8,397 bases of DNA, from assembly GCA_016763335.1 (NCBI GenBank), contig JAESUD010000062.1:1-8397 (forward strand), read 5' to 3'. Positions 1 through 5,788 of the stretch are shown here, piece after piece. Positions within the stretch are counted from its first letter, which is position 1; each line of letters opens with the position of its first letter. Source of the DNA: Emcibacteraceae bacterium (GTDB lineage: Bacteria; Pseudomonadota; Alphaproteobacteria; Sphingomonadales; Emcibacteraceae). A program made the translations under genes and the position numbers. The notes under the pieces were generated by a model, which had not been told where the DNA came from, did not search any database, and was given only the letters and a program-made list of their open reading frames with translations.

Positions 1-1503
1 AAACTTCTGTTGTTTGGTGGCGCTATTCAGATGGCTGGTGAGGTTAAAGCACGTGGCGCCCGTCGCCGGGCCCGTTCTGACTGGATGAAAGTGGAGCAGG
101 AACGCGGTATTTCCGTTACTTCATCGGTGATGTCTTTTGAATATGACAACCGTATGTTTAATCTGCTGGATACACCGGGACATGAAGATTTCTCGGAAGA
201 TACTTACCGGGTTCTAACAGCAGTGGACAGCGTGGTAATGGTGCTTGATAGTGCCAAAGGTGTTGAAGGGCAGACCCTTAAATTATTTGAAGTTTGCCGC
301 CTCCGCGATATGCCGGTCATTTCCTTTTTTAACAAGATGGATAGGGAAGCAAAAGACCCCTTTGATCTTCTTGATGATCTTGCTGATAAGCTGGCACTTG
401 ATATTGCGCCGGCCACTTGGCCCATTGGTATGGGACGTGATTTTAAAGGCTGCTATGACCTTATTAATGACCGGGTGATCCTTATTGAACGCAGTAAGGG
501 TGACCTTCCCGACGAAGGTGTGCTTTGTGAAGGAATTGACGACCCGAAGTTAGAAGGCCTTATTCGCGAAGACTTGCTTGTTAAATTACGTGAAGAAGTG
601 GAAATGGTTCGCGAATTATGTCCGGCATTTGATCAACAGGCCTATCTTGATGGAACCCTGACGCCTGTTTATTTTGGCAGTGCCATCAATACATTTGGCG
701 TTAAAGAATTGCTGGACGGCCTGACAAATTATGCACCAAAGCCGGATCGTTATAAAACGACCCTGCGCGAAGTGGATCCATACGAGCCAAAAGTAAGCGG
801 CTTTGTTTTTAAAATTCAAGCCAATATGGATCCGAAACATCGTGACCGGATTGCATTTTTCAGAATGGTCTCTGGTAAATTTAAGCGGGGAATGAAGCTT
901 AAACATGTACGAACTCAAAAGCAGGTAAATTTACATAACCCGGTTCTCTTCTTAGCGCAGGACAGGGAACTGGCCGAAGAGGCATGGCCCGGTGATATTA
1001 TCGGAATTCCCAACCACGGAAATTTGCGTATCGGTGATAGCCTTACCGAGGGTGAAGAATTAAAATTTATCGGTATTCCGAGTTTTGCACCTGAATATAT
1101 TCAAACCGTGCGCCCGGAAGATCCGATGAGAGCCAAACATCTTGCCCGTGCTCTTTACCAACTAGCCGAGGAGGGCGCGGCACGAGTATTTAAGCCAGTT
1201 ATTGGCGCAGAATGGTATGTTGGCGTTGTGGGAATGTTGCAATTTGAGGTTATGGCGGACCGAATTCGTACGGAATATGATGTGCCCTGCCGTTTTGAAG
1301 TAACGTCTTTATACACGGCGCAATGGGTCGAAGGGGATGACCCGTTTAAATTAAAAAAATTCATTGATACTAATAAAGCTAATATGGCTGAAGACCATAA
1401 CGGGTCACCTGTGTTTCTCGCGCGCAATTCATGGCGCCTTGATAAAGCCATTGAAGAAAATCCGGACTTACGGTTTCTGAAAACTAAAGAACAATTATCT
1501 TGA
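1..1503 (+). CDS. prfC: Peptide chain release factor 3 (RF3), 5'-truncated by window edge
   Basis: RF3 is a cytoplasmic translational GTPase that removes RF1 or RF2 from the ribosome after peptide release. The frame is open from base 1 (KLLLFGGAIQ) to the TGA at 1501-1503, giving 500 codons. By comparison with E. coli RF3 (529 aa), which I recall as reading KVLLFGQAIQ from about residue 32, roughly 31 N-terminal residues with the G1 P-loop lie outside the window. Visible GTPase motifs are the switch I/G2 segment ERGISVTSSV, G3 DTPGHEDF (D codon at 169-171) and G4 NKMD (331-342). Further on, FKIQANMDPKHRDR and the domain 3 segment VGMLQFEV are very close to E. coli RF3 and separate it from EF-G. 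The gene is intact to its stop, and no convincing terminator follows. The TTG at base 10 is an internal codon, not the start. Identification is very secure. Confidence 0.97.
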   Translation, partial: KLLLFGGAIQMAGEVKARGARRRARSDWMKVEQERGISVTSSVMSFEYDNRMFNLLDTPGHEDFSEDTYRVLTAVDSVVMVLDSAKGVEGQTLKLFEVCRLRDMPVISFFNKMDREAKDPFDLLDDLADKLALDIAPATWPIGMGRDFKGCYDLINDRVILIERSKGDLPDEGVLCEGIDDPKLEGLIREDLLVKLREEVEMVRELCPAFDQQAYLDGTLTPVYFGSAINTFGVKELLDGLTNYAPKPDRYKTTLREVDPYEPKVSGFVFKIQANMDPKHRDRIAFFRMVSGKFKRGMKLKHVRTQKQVNLHNPVLFLAQDRELAEEAWPGDIIGIPNHGNLRIGDSLTEGEELKFIGIPSFAPEYIQTVRPEDPMRAKHLARALYQLAEEGAARVFKPVIGAEWYVGVVGMLQFEVMADRIRTEYDVPCRFEVTSLYTAQWVEGDDPFKLKKFIDTNKANMAEDHNGSPVFLARNSWRLDKAIEENPDLRFLKTKEQLS

Positions 1504-1513
1504 TTTAATTGTT

Positions 1514-1536
1514 AACCTTTTGTTATTCTTAAGGTT
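1514..1536. repeat. AACCTT/AAGGTT dyad between prfC and the PAS gene
   Basis: AACCTT (1514-1519) and AAGGTT (1531-1536) are perfect 6-bp inverted arms around an 11-nt AT-rich loop. No T-run follows the right arm, so it makes a poor intrinsic terminator for prfC. It covers the likely -35 region of the next gene, so an operator is an alternative. A chance occurrence cannot be excluded. Confidence 0.3.
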
Positions 1537-1546
1537 GTATTATAAT
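1520..1546 (+). promoter_or_regulatory. Probable sigma-70-type promoter for the PAS gene
   Basis: A consensus -10 TATAAT is at 1541-1546. Upstream, TTGTTA (1520-1525, 15-bp spacer) or the overlapping TTTGTT (1519-1524, 16-bp spacer) could be the -35. Transcription would begin near 1553, about 27 nt before the ATG, with AGGGGA at 1563-1568 as a somewhat distant ribosome binding site. The exact -10 match is good support; the -35 is weak. Confidence 0.45.
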
Positions 1547-1579
1547 TTTGGGTTTATAGCATAGGGGAAATGGGTTTTT

Positions 1580-2029
1580 ATGAATAATGTTTCTAGCTTT
1601 AAATCTGATTTTTCTGTGCAGGATTTTACATCAAAACATCAAGTTGTTTTTTATAATTATTGGCAAAAAATTTGCGGTGATCGTACGATGCCGTCTCGTG
1701 CCGATATTCATCCAGAAGATATTGTGGAGATTTTGCCGCATATCATGATCTTTGAGAAAAAAGAAAATGATTTTATCGTGCGGCTTATGGGTACAGAATG
1801 TGCGGAAAATCTAGGTGAAGGCACTGGTAATAACTTAACATCACTAGAAGACGGGACTGAAACCTTTAAACGCTTTAATTGGTGTTTTGAAAATAGAAAA
1901 CCGTATTTCCATATTAAACCGCTTGATAAATTGAAAAAAGATCATGTTACTTTATCAACTATCGTCATGCCGTTGTCGGATAACGACAATGATGTACGCA
2001 TGGTTATTCTCATATGTGATTTTTATTAA
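1580..2029 (+). CDS. PAS_5-type single-domain PAS protein
   Basis: This 149-aa protein has no signal peptide or membrane segment and is probably cytoplasmic. It resembles the PAS_5 family common in alphaproteobacteria. The family pattern shows as YWQKICGDRTMPSRADIHPEDI (about residues 28-49), then ILPHIMIFE, then FIVRLMGTECAENLGE, where the RLMGTE stretch corresponds to the PAS beta strand ending in a conserved G-T segment. The C-terminal part (TLSTIVMPLSDNDNDVRMVILI) completes the PAS sheet. No output domain is attached, so any signalling would need a partner; ligand and partner are unknown. AGGGGA at 1563-1568 is about 11 nt before the ATG. The gene follows prfC on the same strand but has its own probable promoter. 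Its TAA overlaps the stop of the opposing nitroreductase gene by 4 bp. The family call is good; the role is unknown. Confidence 0.8.
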   Translation: MNNVSSFKSDFSVQDFTSKHQVVFYNYWQKICGDRTMPSRADIHPEDIVEILPHIMIFEKKENDFIVRLMGTECAENLGEGTGNNLTSLEDGTETFKRFNWCFENRKPYFHIKPLDKLKKDHVTLSTIVMPLSDNDNDVRMVILICDFY

Positions 2030-2661
2030 TTATTTCGGGACCAAGATTGTATCAGTTCACCTAAGTCCGGCCTTCCTCTTTCAGCCGGTTCTTTTGTCGC
2101 GGTGCCAATATATATAAAACCTGCGATCCGCTCATCTTCATTAATGGATAATGCTGATAAAACATCCTTATCATAAGCATACCACTCTGAAAGCCATTGC
2201 CCGGCAAAACCCATGGCACTCGCAGCAAGTAGTATATTTTGACAAACGGCCCCTGCGGTTAATATCTGTTCCCATTCGGGAACTTTTGGATTATTGGCGG
2301 TGGCCTTTGAAATAACCGCGACTATAAGCGGGGCACGCATAAAACGGTTTGCTTCAAATTTAAGTAAGTCTTCTGTGGTGTCTGGATTATTTTTTGCAAA
2401 AACGTCTCGTAAAATTTCTCCGATTTCGGATCTTGCATTTCCTTCGAAAGTTAAATACCGCCAAGGAACTTGTTTTTTATGGTCTGGTACTCTTGAGCCG
2501 ATTTTCAGTATCTGTTCAGTTTGCATCGAACTTGGACCGGGGCCAATTATGTCCTTCACTGTAAGTGAGCGGCGTAGCATTAGAAAATCAAGTGTTTCTT
2601 CCGATGGATGGCTTGCCGGTAGGCGGTGGCAAGTCTCCGGCGACTTATTTGATAAAATCAT
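2026..2661 (-). CDS. Nitroreductase family protein, YdjA-like
   Basis: This is a predicted FMN-dependent NAD(P)H oxidoreductase of 211 aa, cytoplasmic. Family marks follow the E. coli YdjA pattern: LMLRRSLTVKDI near residue 30 (the RRS that contacts FMN phosphate), SRVPDHKKQVPWRYLTFEG (about 55-73), RAPLIVAVISK, then VPEWEQILTAGAVCQNILLAASAMGFAGQW, and IAGFIYIGT near the C-terminus. The physiological substrate of this subfamily is not established. About 20 residues precede the point where YdjA begins. The ATG at 2659-2661 has only a weak GGA 7 nt upstream, and an internal ATG at RRS is possible. The gene starts 19 bp after the stop of the DUF4136 lipoprotein gene, suggesting co-transcription, and ends overlapping the PAS gene stop, leaving no room for a dedicated terminator. 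Confidence 0.9.
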   Translation of the reverse strand: MILSNKSPETCHRLPASHPSEETLDFLMLRRSLTVKDIIGPGPSSMQTEQILKIGSRVPDHKKQVPWRYLTFEGNARSEIGEILRDVFAKNNPDTTEDLLKFEANRFMRAPLIVAVISKATANNPKVPEWEQILTAGAVCQNILLAASAMGFAGQWLSEWYAYDKDVLSALSINEDERIAGFIYIGTATKEPAERGRPDLGELIQSWSRNN

Positions 2662-2680
2662 TAATTAATCCGATTGTTTT

Positions 2681-3283
2681 CTAATTTGGGGTGATTTTGA
2701 CAATATTTGATGACCCGTTTTCGCCGGGGAAACCTTGAAATAAGGCTTCAATCATAAATGGCATGATCTGTGCTAAATTTTGATTTTTGTTGATGCTTTC
2801 GACATGGCCTTCATAAACCCGCTTTCCTGTGCTTAGGTTAATAATATTCATGGATAAAGAACTAACATATTGCGCAGCGTTGTTTGAGGACCCGAAAGAC
2901 GTGGATATACCAACTCCCATTGATGTGCCGCGGCGGCGGCCACCGCTGCCAACACCAACACCGACCGAAATAGGGGAGCCGCTTTGAACTATGGTATCTT
3001 GAATAAGTGTAATGTTGTAGCTGATTTCCGCTACATAATGTGTTGCATTTTCCGTTGGTGGTGTATAGCCGGCAATCCCGAGCTTGCTGCCTATCATTTG
3101 CGCGTATGAGCCAAATTCGATGCTTTGCTGCAAGGTTGGGTCCATCGCTATCACTTCAATGCTCTCGCCATTTGGGGAAGATAACTGGTGAAATCTCGTG
3201 ACATTATTTTTAATGCCTGATGAACAACCTGCTAGTATAATAACCGCCACAAGACAGATACTTCTTTTTAGACCTTTATTCAT
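2681..3283 (-). CDS. DUF4136 domain lipoprotein
   Basis: This is a predicted envelope lipoprotein of about 200 aa and unknown function. A short basic N-terminus (MNKGLKRS) leads into a hydrophobic stretch ending in the lipobox LAGC, with acylated Cys at residue 20. The next residues are SSG, so Lol export to the outer membrane is plausible. The mature part has the DUF4136 layout: a strand around IEVIAMDP, a helical segment ending KLGIAGYTPP, ATHYVAEISYNI, a Gly/Ser/Arg-rich linker (SVGVGVGSGGRRRG and on), and the late SLSMNIINLSTGKRVYEGHVES. I chose the ATG at 3281-3283: AAAGGA sits 8 nt before it, whereas it abuts the upstream in-frame ATG at 3290-3292 (which would add MNI). It probably shares a transcript with the downstream nitroreductase. 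The GC-rich patch at about 2927-2950 encodes the linker. Confidence 0.8.
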   Translation of the reverse strand: MNKGLKRSICLVAVIILAGCSSGIKNNVTRFHQLSSPNGESIEVIAMDPTLQQSIEFGSYAQMIGSKLGIAGYTPPTENATHYVAEISYNITLIQDTIVQSGSPISVGVGVGSGGRRRGTSMGVGISTSFGSSNNAAQYVSSLSMNIINLSTGKRVYEGHVESINKNQNLAQIMPFMIEALFQGFPGENGSSNIVKITPN

Positions 3284-3370
3284 GATATTCATCCTTTACT
3301 AACTCGCAGACTAGCAAACAAAGCCTTAATGTTCCATGAATAAAAAATATGATTTGAATAATGTTTGGGC

Positions 3371-3398
3371 TTGCTTCTTTGTTTAACTTAGGTATAAA
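3371..3398 (+). promoter_or_regulatory. Probable tRNA-Val promoter
   Basis: TTGCTT (3371-3376) and TATAAA (3393-3398) are separated by 16 bp, a good sigma-70-type arrangement. Initiation is expected near 3405, leaving an 11-nt leader removed by RNase P. The leader contains CACAC-T-GTGTG (3406-3416), an 11-bp dyad ending on the first tRNA base. The remaining 3293-3370 stretch should hold the divergent lipoprotein promoter, but I could not identify convincing boxes there. Confidence 0.55.
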
Positions 3399-3415
3399 AC
3401 CACATCACACTGTGT

Positions 3416-3490
3416 GGGCGGTTAGCTCAGTGGTAGAGCGCCTCGTTGACATCGAGGAGGTCACAAGTTCGATACTCGTACCGCCCACCA
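3416..3490 (+). tRNA. tRNA-Val (anticodon GAC)
   Basis: The full cloverleaf can be drawn. The acceptor stem is GGGCGGT (3416-3422) with ACCGCCC (3480-3486), discriminator A at 3487 and encoded CCA at 3488-3490. The D stem is GCTC/GAGC (3425-3428, 3436-3439) around AGTGGTA. The anticodon stem CCTCG/CGAGG (3441-3445, 3453-3457) encloses TTGACAT, placing anticodon GAC at 3448-3450, which reads valine codons GUC and GUU. The variable loop is AGGTC, and the T arm is ACAAG-TTCGATA-CTCGT (3463-3479). All stems pair except for one A.C opposition in the T stem (3465 with 3477). The 75-nt length, U8, A9 and TTC are normal. It sits alone, not in a tRNA cluster. Confidence 0.97.
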
Positions 3491-3586
3491 TTTATTCCCC
3501 TGCGAACCTCTACTGTTTTATCTGTTTTTACTTAGTGTTTAAGTATCATAGGGTTAGATGTAGTATTTGTTGTATGTAGCGGACAG

Positions 3587-3625
3587 AAACCTGAAGGGCG
3601 TTGCTCGTGTCGAGAAGGTTTTTTT
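3587..3625 (+). terminator. Possible intrinsic terminator downstream of tRNA-Val
   Basis: AAACCT (3587-3592) pairs with AGGTTT (3616-3621), and the T-run continues to 3625 (seven T from 3619). Inside the loop, CTCG-TGT-CGAG (3604-3614) adds a 4-bp hairpin. The T-tract lies on the plus-strand side, which fits the tRNA transcript about 100 nt upstream. The stem is short and interrupted, so the call is tentative. Confidence 0.35.
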
Positions 3626-3640
3626 CCATACTCTAGAGGC

Positions 3641-3676
3641 GAATTAATCTTTAATTCTTAGTAATTCCTGAATTAC
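3641..3676. repeat. Two adjacent inverted repeats with GAATTA half-sites
   Basis: GAATTAA-tct-TTAATTC (3641-3657) is followed after 3 bp by GTAATTC-ct-GAATTAC (3661-3676). Each has perfect 7-bp arms. The four half-sites begin at 3641, 3651, 3661 and 3670, about one helical turn apart, and TAATTC is repeated directly with an exact 10-bp period (3652 and 3662). This looks more like a protein-binding site on DNA than an RNA terminator, because the central loops are 2-3 nt and no T-tract follows. The binding protein is unknown. Confidence 0.4.
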
Positions 3677-3733
3677 GGCTTCCGATCCAGACTGTGTGAA
3701 AAATCCTCCCTTCCTATTCCTATATTAAAGTAC

Positions 3734-3753
3734 AGTGTTGTCGCGCGACCACT
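3734..3753. repeat. GTCGCGCGAC palindrome within AGTG/CACT arms
   Basis: GTCGCGCGAC (3740-3749) is a perfect 10-bp palindrome. AGTG (3734-3737) and CACT (3750-3753) extend the dyad, with a 2-nt TT bulge on the left. It lies about 40-60 bp beyond the kinase stop. It has no loop and no T-run on the leftward strand, so it is not a standard terminator. Function is unknown. Confidence 0.35.
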
Positions 3754-3791
3754 TGAATTCACCACGCAAAGCAGTTGTTAGATATAACCTC

Positions 3792-5108
3792 TTACTTCAG
3801 TGGTATGTTGATGGATACTTTAAGGCCACCATATTCTTTAGAATGAGAATAATTTATTTTAGCGTTATTTAGATCAATAATTTCACGCACAATAGAAAGT
3901 CCTAAACCGTAACCTTCCCCTGCTTCGTCAAGACGAGTACCACGGTTTTCAATTTGGGCAAACATTTCAGGAGTAATTCCAGGGCCATCATCTTTGATGA
4001 TAACACTTAACCCAGAGTTGGTATTTACTTGTAAGAAAACCTTACTTTTTGCCCATTTACAGGCGTTGTCGAGTAAGTTGCCAAAAAGCTCCATAAGGTC
4101 ATGACGGTCGCCAACATATAGAGCGTCCGGATTGATCTCAATTTGAAATGAAATTTCTTTTTCTTGATAAATCTTTTTCAATGTTTCTATTAAAGGGTCA
4201 ATAAGATTAAGAAGTTCAATTTTTTCACCATGGACGGAGGAGCCGATAATTCTGGCACGCCTTAATTCGCTATTGAGTTGGTGCTGAATTTGCTTGGTTG
4301 CCCCTTTAATATCTTCTGACCTTTTAGATTTATTCAAGCCCGTCACACTTTGCTCAATCAAAGAAAGAGGGGTTTTTAAGGCATGAGCCAAATTACCCAA
4401 TGCTGTTGTAGAGCGCTTAATTCTTAGATCAACCATTTCAAGGAGTTTATTAATTTCTTTAACAAACGGCAGAACTTCTTCTGGCACAGCTTCATTGAGA
4501 TAATATTCTTCGCCAGTACCCAGCTTTGAAAGTTCTTCGGTCGTCGTTTTTAAAGGGGCCATGCCTTTATTTACAATCCAACGCTGGATTAGCATTAAAA
4601 GGATTATTAGCGTCCCATTTAAAAGCACCAACGCAATTGTCAAAGACTGTAGACTATCTGTTATCGGTGTATAATCTTCGGCAACGGCAATGCGGATTGT
4701 TTGCCCTTCTTTCGAATACCCGCCTTCTAAGATCAAAAGTTTTTGTTCTATGGGACCTTCATTTTCAATCAGGCGTGTTTGTCCCACGACCATCGCTGAT
4801 ACTGCCATCGTCTTGTCCCATAAGGATCGGGATAAATAGACTTGATGATCCATTTCAATACGGAAATAATGTCCTGAGAAAGGCTGCAAAAAAATGGGGT
4901 TTAAATTATCTTCGTTAAGTCGTAATTTCCCATCACCATCTGTTTTTAAAGAAGCGAGTAAAGCATCGGTATCATGCTGCAGTCGCGTCTCAACAAATTC
5001 TTCGCCAAAACGATTGAAGAACACAATATTAAAAATGATCACCGTACTGAAGAAAACCAATGAGATGATAAATACACCAATATTTAATCTTGATTTCAAA
5101 CTATTCAT
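3792..5108 (-). CDS. Sensor histidine kinase, PhoQ-like, of the metal-efflux operon
   Basis: This is a 438-aa inner-membrane sensor kinase, expected to phosphorylate the regulator encoded just upstream. TM1 spans about residues 9-31, a periplasmic sensor domain about 32-154, TM2 about 155-176 and a HAMP-like linker about 177-230. The sensor domain carries PFSGHYFRIE and SRSLWD, a pattern I associate with kinases encoded next to PepSY proteins. The H-box is LAHALKTPL with His242 as predicted phosphoacceptor, close to the PhoQ motif. The N-box is LFGNLLDNACKWA (Asn348), G1 is DDGPGI (373-378) and G2 is GEGYGLGL (397-404), so the catalytic core is complete. The ATG at 5106-5108 lacks a Shine-Dalgarno sequence. 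It lies in the second copy of a 17-bp tandem repeat and overlaps the stop of a six-codon minicistron, so translation probably depends on coupling. The ligand is unknown, perhaps a metal ion given the pump in the operon. Confidence 0.93.
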   Translation of the reverse strand: MNSLKSRLNIGVFIISLVFFSTVIIFNIVFFNRFGEEFVETRLQHDTDALLASLKTDGDGKLRLNEDNLNPIFLQPFSGHYFRIEMDHQVYLSRSLWDKTMAVSAMVVGQTRLIENEGPIEQKLLILEGGYSKEGQTIRIAVAEDYTPITDSLQSLTIALVLLNGTLIILLMLIQRWIVNKGMAPLKTTTEELSKLGTGEEYYLNEAVPEEVLPFVKEINKLLEMVDLRIKRSTTALGNLAHALKTPLSLIEQSVTGLNKSKRSEDIKGATKQIQHQLNSELRRARIIGSSVHGEKIELLNLIDPLIETLKKIYQEKEISFQIEINPDALYVGDRHDLMELFGNLLDNACKWAKSKVFLQVNTNSGLSVIIKDDGPGITPEMFAQIENRGTRLDEAGEGYGLGLSIVREIIDLNNAKINYSHSKEYGGLKVSINIPLK

Positions 5109-5124
5109 GATTTCAAACTATTCA
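5091..5124 (-). repeat. Perfect 17-bp tandem duplication at the kinase start
   Basis: On the minus strand the unit ATGAATAGTTTGAAATC occurs twice back to back, one base offset from the boundaries given. In plus-strand terms the units are 5091-5107 and 5108-5124, and T5108 and T5125 extend the match by one base. Each copy supplies an ATG, at 5123-5125 and at 5106-5108. Since 17 is not a multiple of three, the two ATGs are in different frames, and only the second opens the kinase. Both copies are identical, which suggests recent origin or selection. Confidence 0.97.
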
Positions 5125-5125
5125 T
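5105..5125 (-). CDS. Six-codon minicistron (MNSLKS) linking regulator and kinase
   Basis: From the first ATG (5123-5125) translation gives MNSLKS and stops at the TGA at 5105-5107. That ATG overlaps the regulator stop as ATGA, and its own TGA overlaps the kinase ATG in the same way. GAGG lies 8 nt before this first ATG, a better placed ribosome binding site than anything near the kinase ATG. The peptide equals the first six residues of the kinase and is unlikely to matter itself. Its likely effect is to make kinase translation depend on re-initiation. Translation is inferred, not shown. Confidence 0.45.
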   Translation of the reverse strand: MNSLKS

Positions 5126-5787
5126 AAGGAGGGCCTCATAATATAACCTTGCCCTCTTTTGGTTTTAATCAGATCATCACCAAGTATATTACGTAGTCGC
5201 CTTATATAGACTTCTATGACATTGCTATCTTTATCAGATACATCGTCATAAATATGTTCCGTAAGGCGATGTTTCGATAAAATCTCATTTTGATGCATCA
5301 TCATATAACGAAGCAAACGAAATTCTGTACCTGTAAGGGAATGCTCTTTACCACTGGCCGTGGTTACTGACTGCTTATTTACATCAAGCTTTATTCCCGA
5401 AATAGAAAGAGCTATCCCGACCTTATTTTTAGAGCGACGAATGATAGCATTCAACCTCTCTAATAATTCTTCAAAATGAAAAGGTTTTCCCAAATAATCG
5501 TCTGCGCCCGCCTGAAATCCATCAACACGTTCTTGCCAATCATCTCTGGCGGTGAGTAAAATGACGGGTAAATTATTTCCTTTGGCACGCCAATTTTTCA
5601 GTACTTTTAAACCTGAAATATCTGGAAGTCCAATATCTAATATGACTACATCATAGGCAACTTCATCCCCCATAAATTCAGCATCAATTCCGGTAGCAAC
5701 CAAATCGATGGCAAAGCCTTTCAATTTTAAGTCGTCCGCTAACCTAGGCCCTAATTTTGGATCATCTTCCACCAATAATAAGCGCAC
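5122..5787 (-). CDS. OmpR/PhoP-family response regulator
   Basis: This 221-aa DNA-binding response regulator is the partner of the kinase immediately downstream. The receiver domain (about residues 1-118) has the acidic pocket VEDD (Glu7, Asp8, Asp9), phosphoacceptor Asp51 in VVILDIGLP, Thr79 in LLTAR and Lys101 in LGKPF. The winged-helix domain (about 125-221) includes LTGTEFRLLRYMM, the recognition region SDKDSNVIEVYIRRLRNIL and the wing KTKRGQGYIM. I chose the GTG start at 5785-5787: GGAGG is 6 nt upstream, and the protein then begins (M)RLLLVEDD as usual for the family. A longer in-frame ATG at 5833-5835 would add 16 residues lying inside the PepSY gene and unrelated to a receiver fold. 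The GTG is 1 nt past the PepSY stop. It probably activates its own efflux operon, whose promoter lies outside the window. Confidence 0.94.
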   Translation of the reverse strand: MRLLLVEDDPKLGPRLADDLKLKGFAIDLVATGIDAEFMGDEVAYDVVILDIGLPDISGLKVLKNWRAKGNNLPVILLTARDDWQERVDGFQAGADDYLGKPFHFEELLERLNAIIRRSKNKVGIALSISGIKLDVNKQSVTTASGKEHSLTGTEFRLLRYMMMHQNEILSKHRLTEHIYDDVSDKDSNVIEVYIRRLRNILGDDLIKTKRGQGYIMRPSL

Positions 5788-5788
5788 A

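Larger units (their letters stand above)
3491..3791. other. Gene-free gap between tRNA-Val and the kinase gene
   Basis: These 301 bp separate the rightward tRNA from the 3' end of the leftward kinase operon. I find no ORF with a plausible start and ribosome binding site on either strand. From left to right it contains a hairpin with a T-tract (3587-3625), two adjacent inverted repeats built from GAATTA-type half-sites (3641-3676) and a GC-rich palindrome (3734-3753). No clear intrinsic terminator for the kinase operon could be drawn. An unrecognised small RNA is possible but unsupported. Confidence 0.6.

Noticed and set aside
10..12. TTG as the start of prfC
   Set aside because: Upstream codons at 1-9 continue the RF3 alignment (KLL), and the P-loop must lie further upstream, so the gene is cut by the window edge.
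2294..2668. 124-codon plus-strand frame opposite the nitroreductase
   Set aside because: It is antisense to a clearly recognised enzyme and lacks family motifs.
2927..2950. GC-rich CGG-type repeat patch as a functional repeat
   Set aside because: It encodes the Gly/Arg-rich linker of the lipoprotein in frame and needs no other explanation.
3416..3490. tRNA-Val as an integration site for a mobile element
   Set aside because: No integrase gene and no second copy of the tRNA 3' end were seen in the window.
3361..3579. 72-codon plus-strand open frame spanning the tRNA
   Set aside because: It runs through the tRNA-Val gene and its promoter, has no clear ribosome binding site and shows no protein-family pattern.
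4526..4918. 130-codon plus-strand frame opposite the kinase
   Set aside because: It is antisense to the kinase sensor and TM2 region, with no motif or start signal.
5126..5132. AAGGAGG on the plus strand, a perfect Shine-Dalgarno match
   Set aside because: No start codon follows at suitable spacing, and the stretch is the coding end of the regulator on the other strand.
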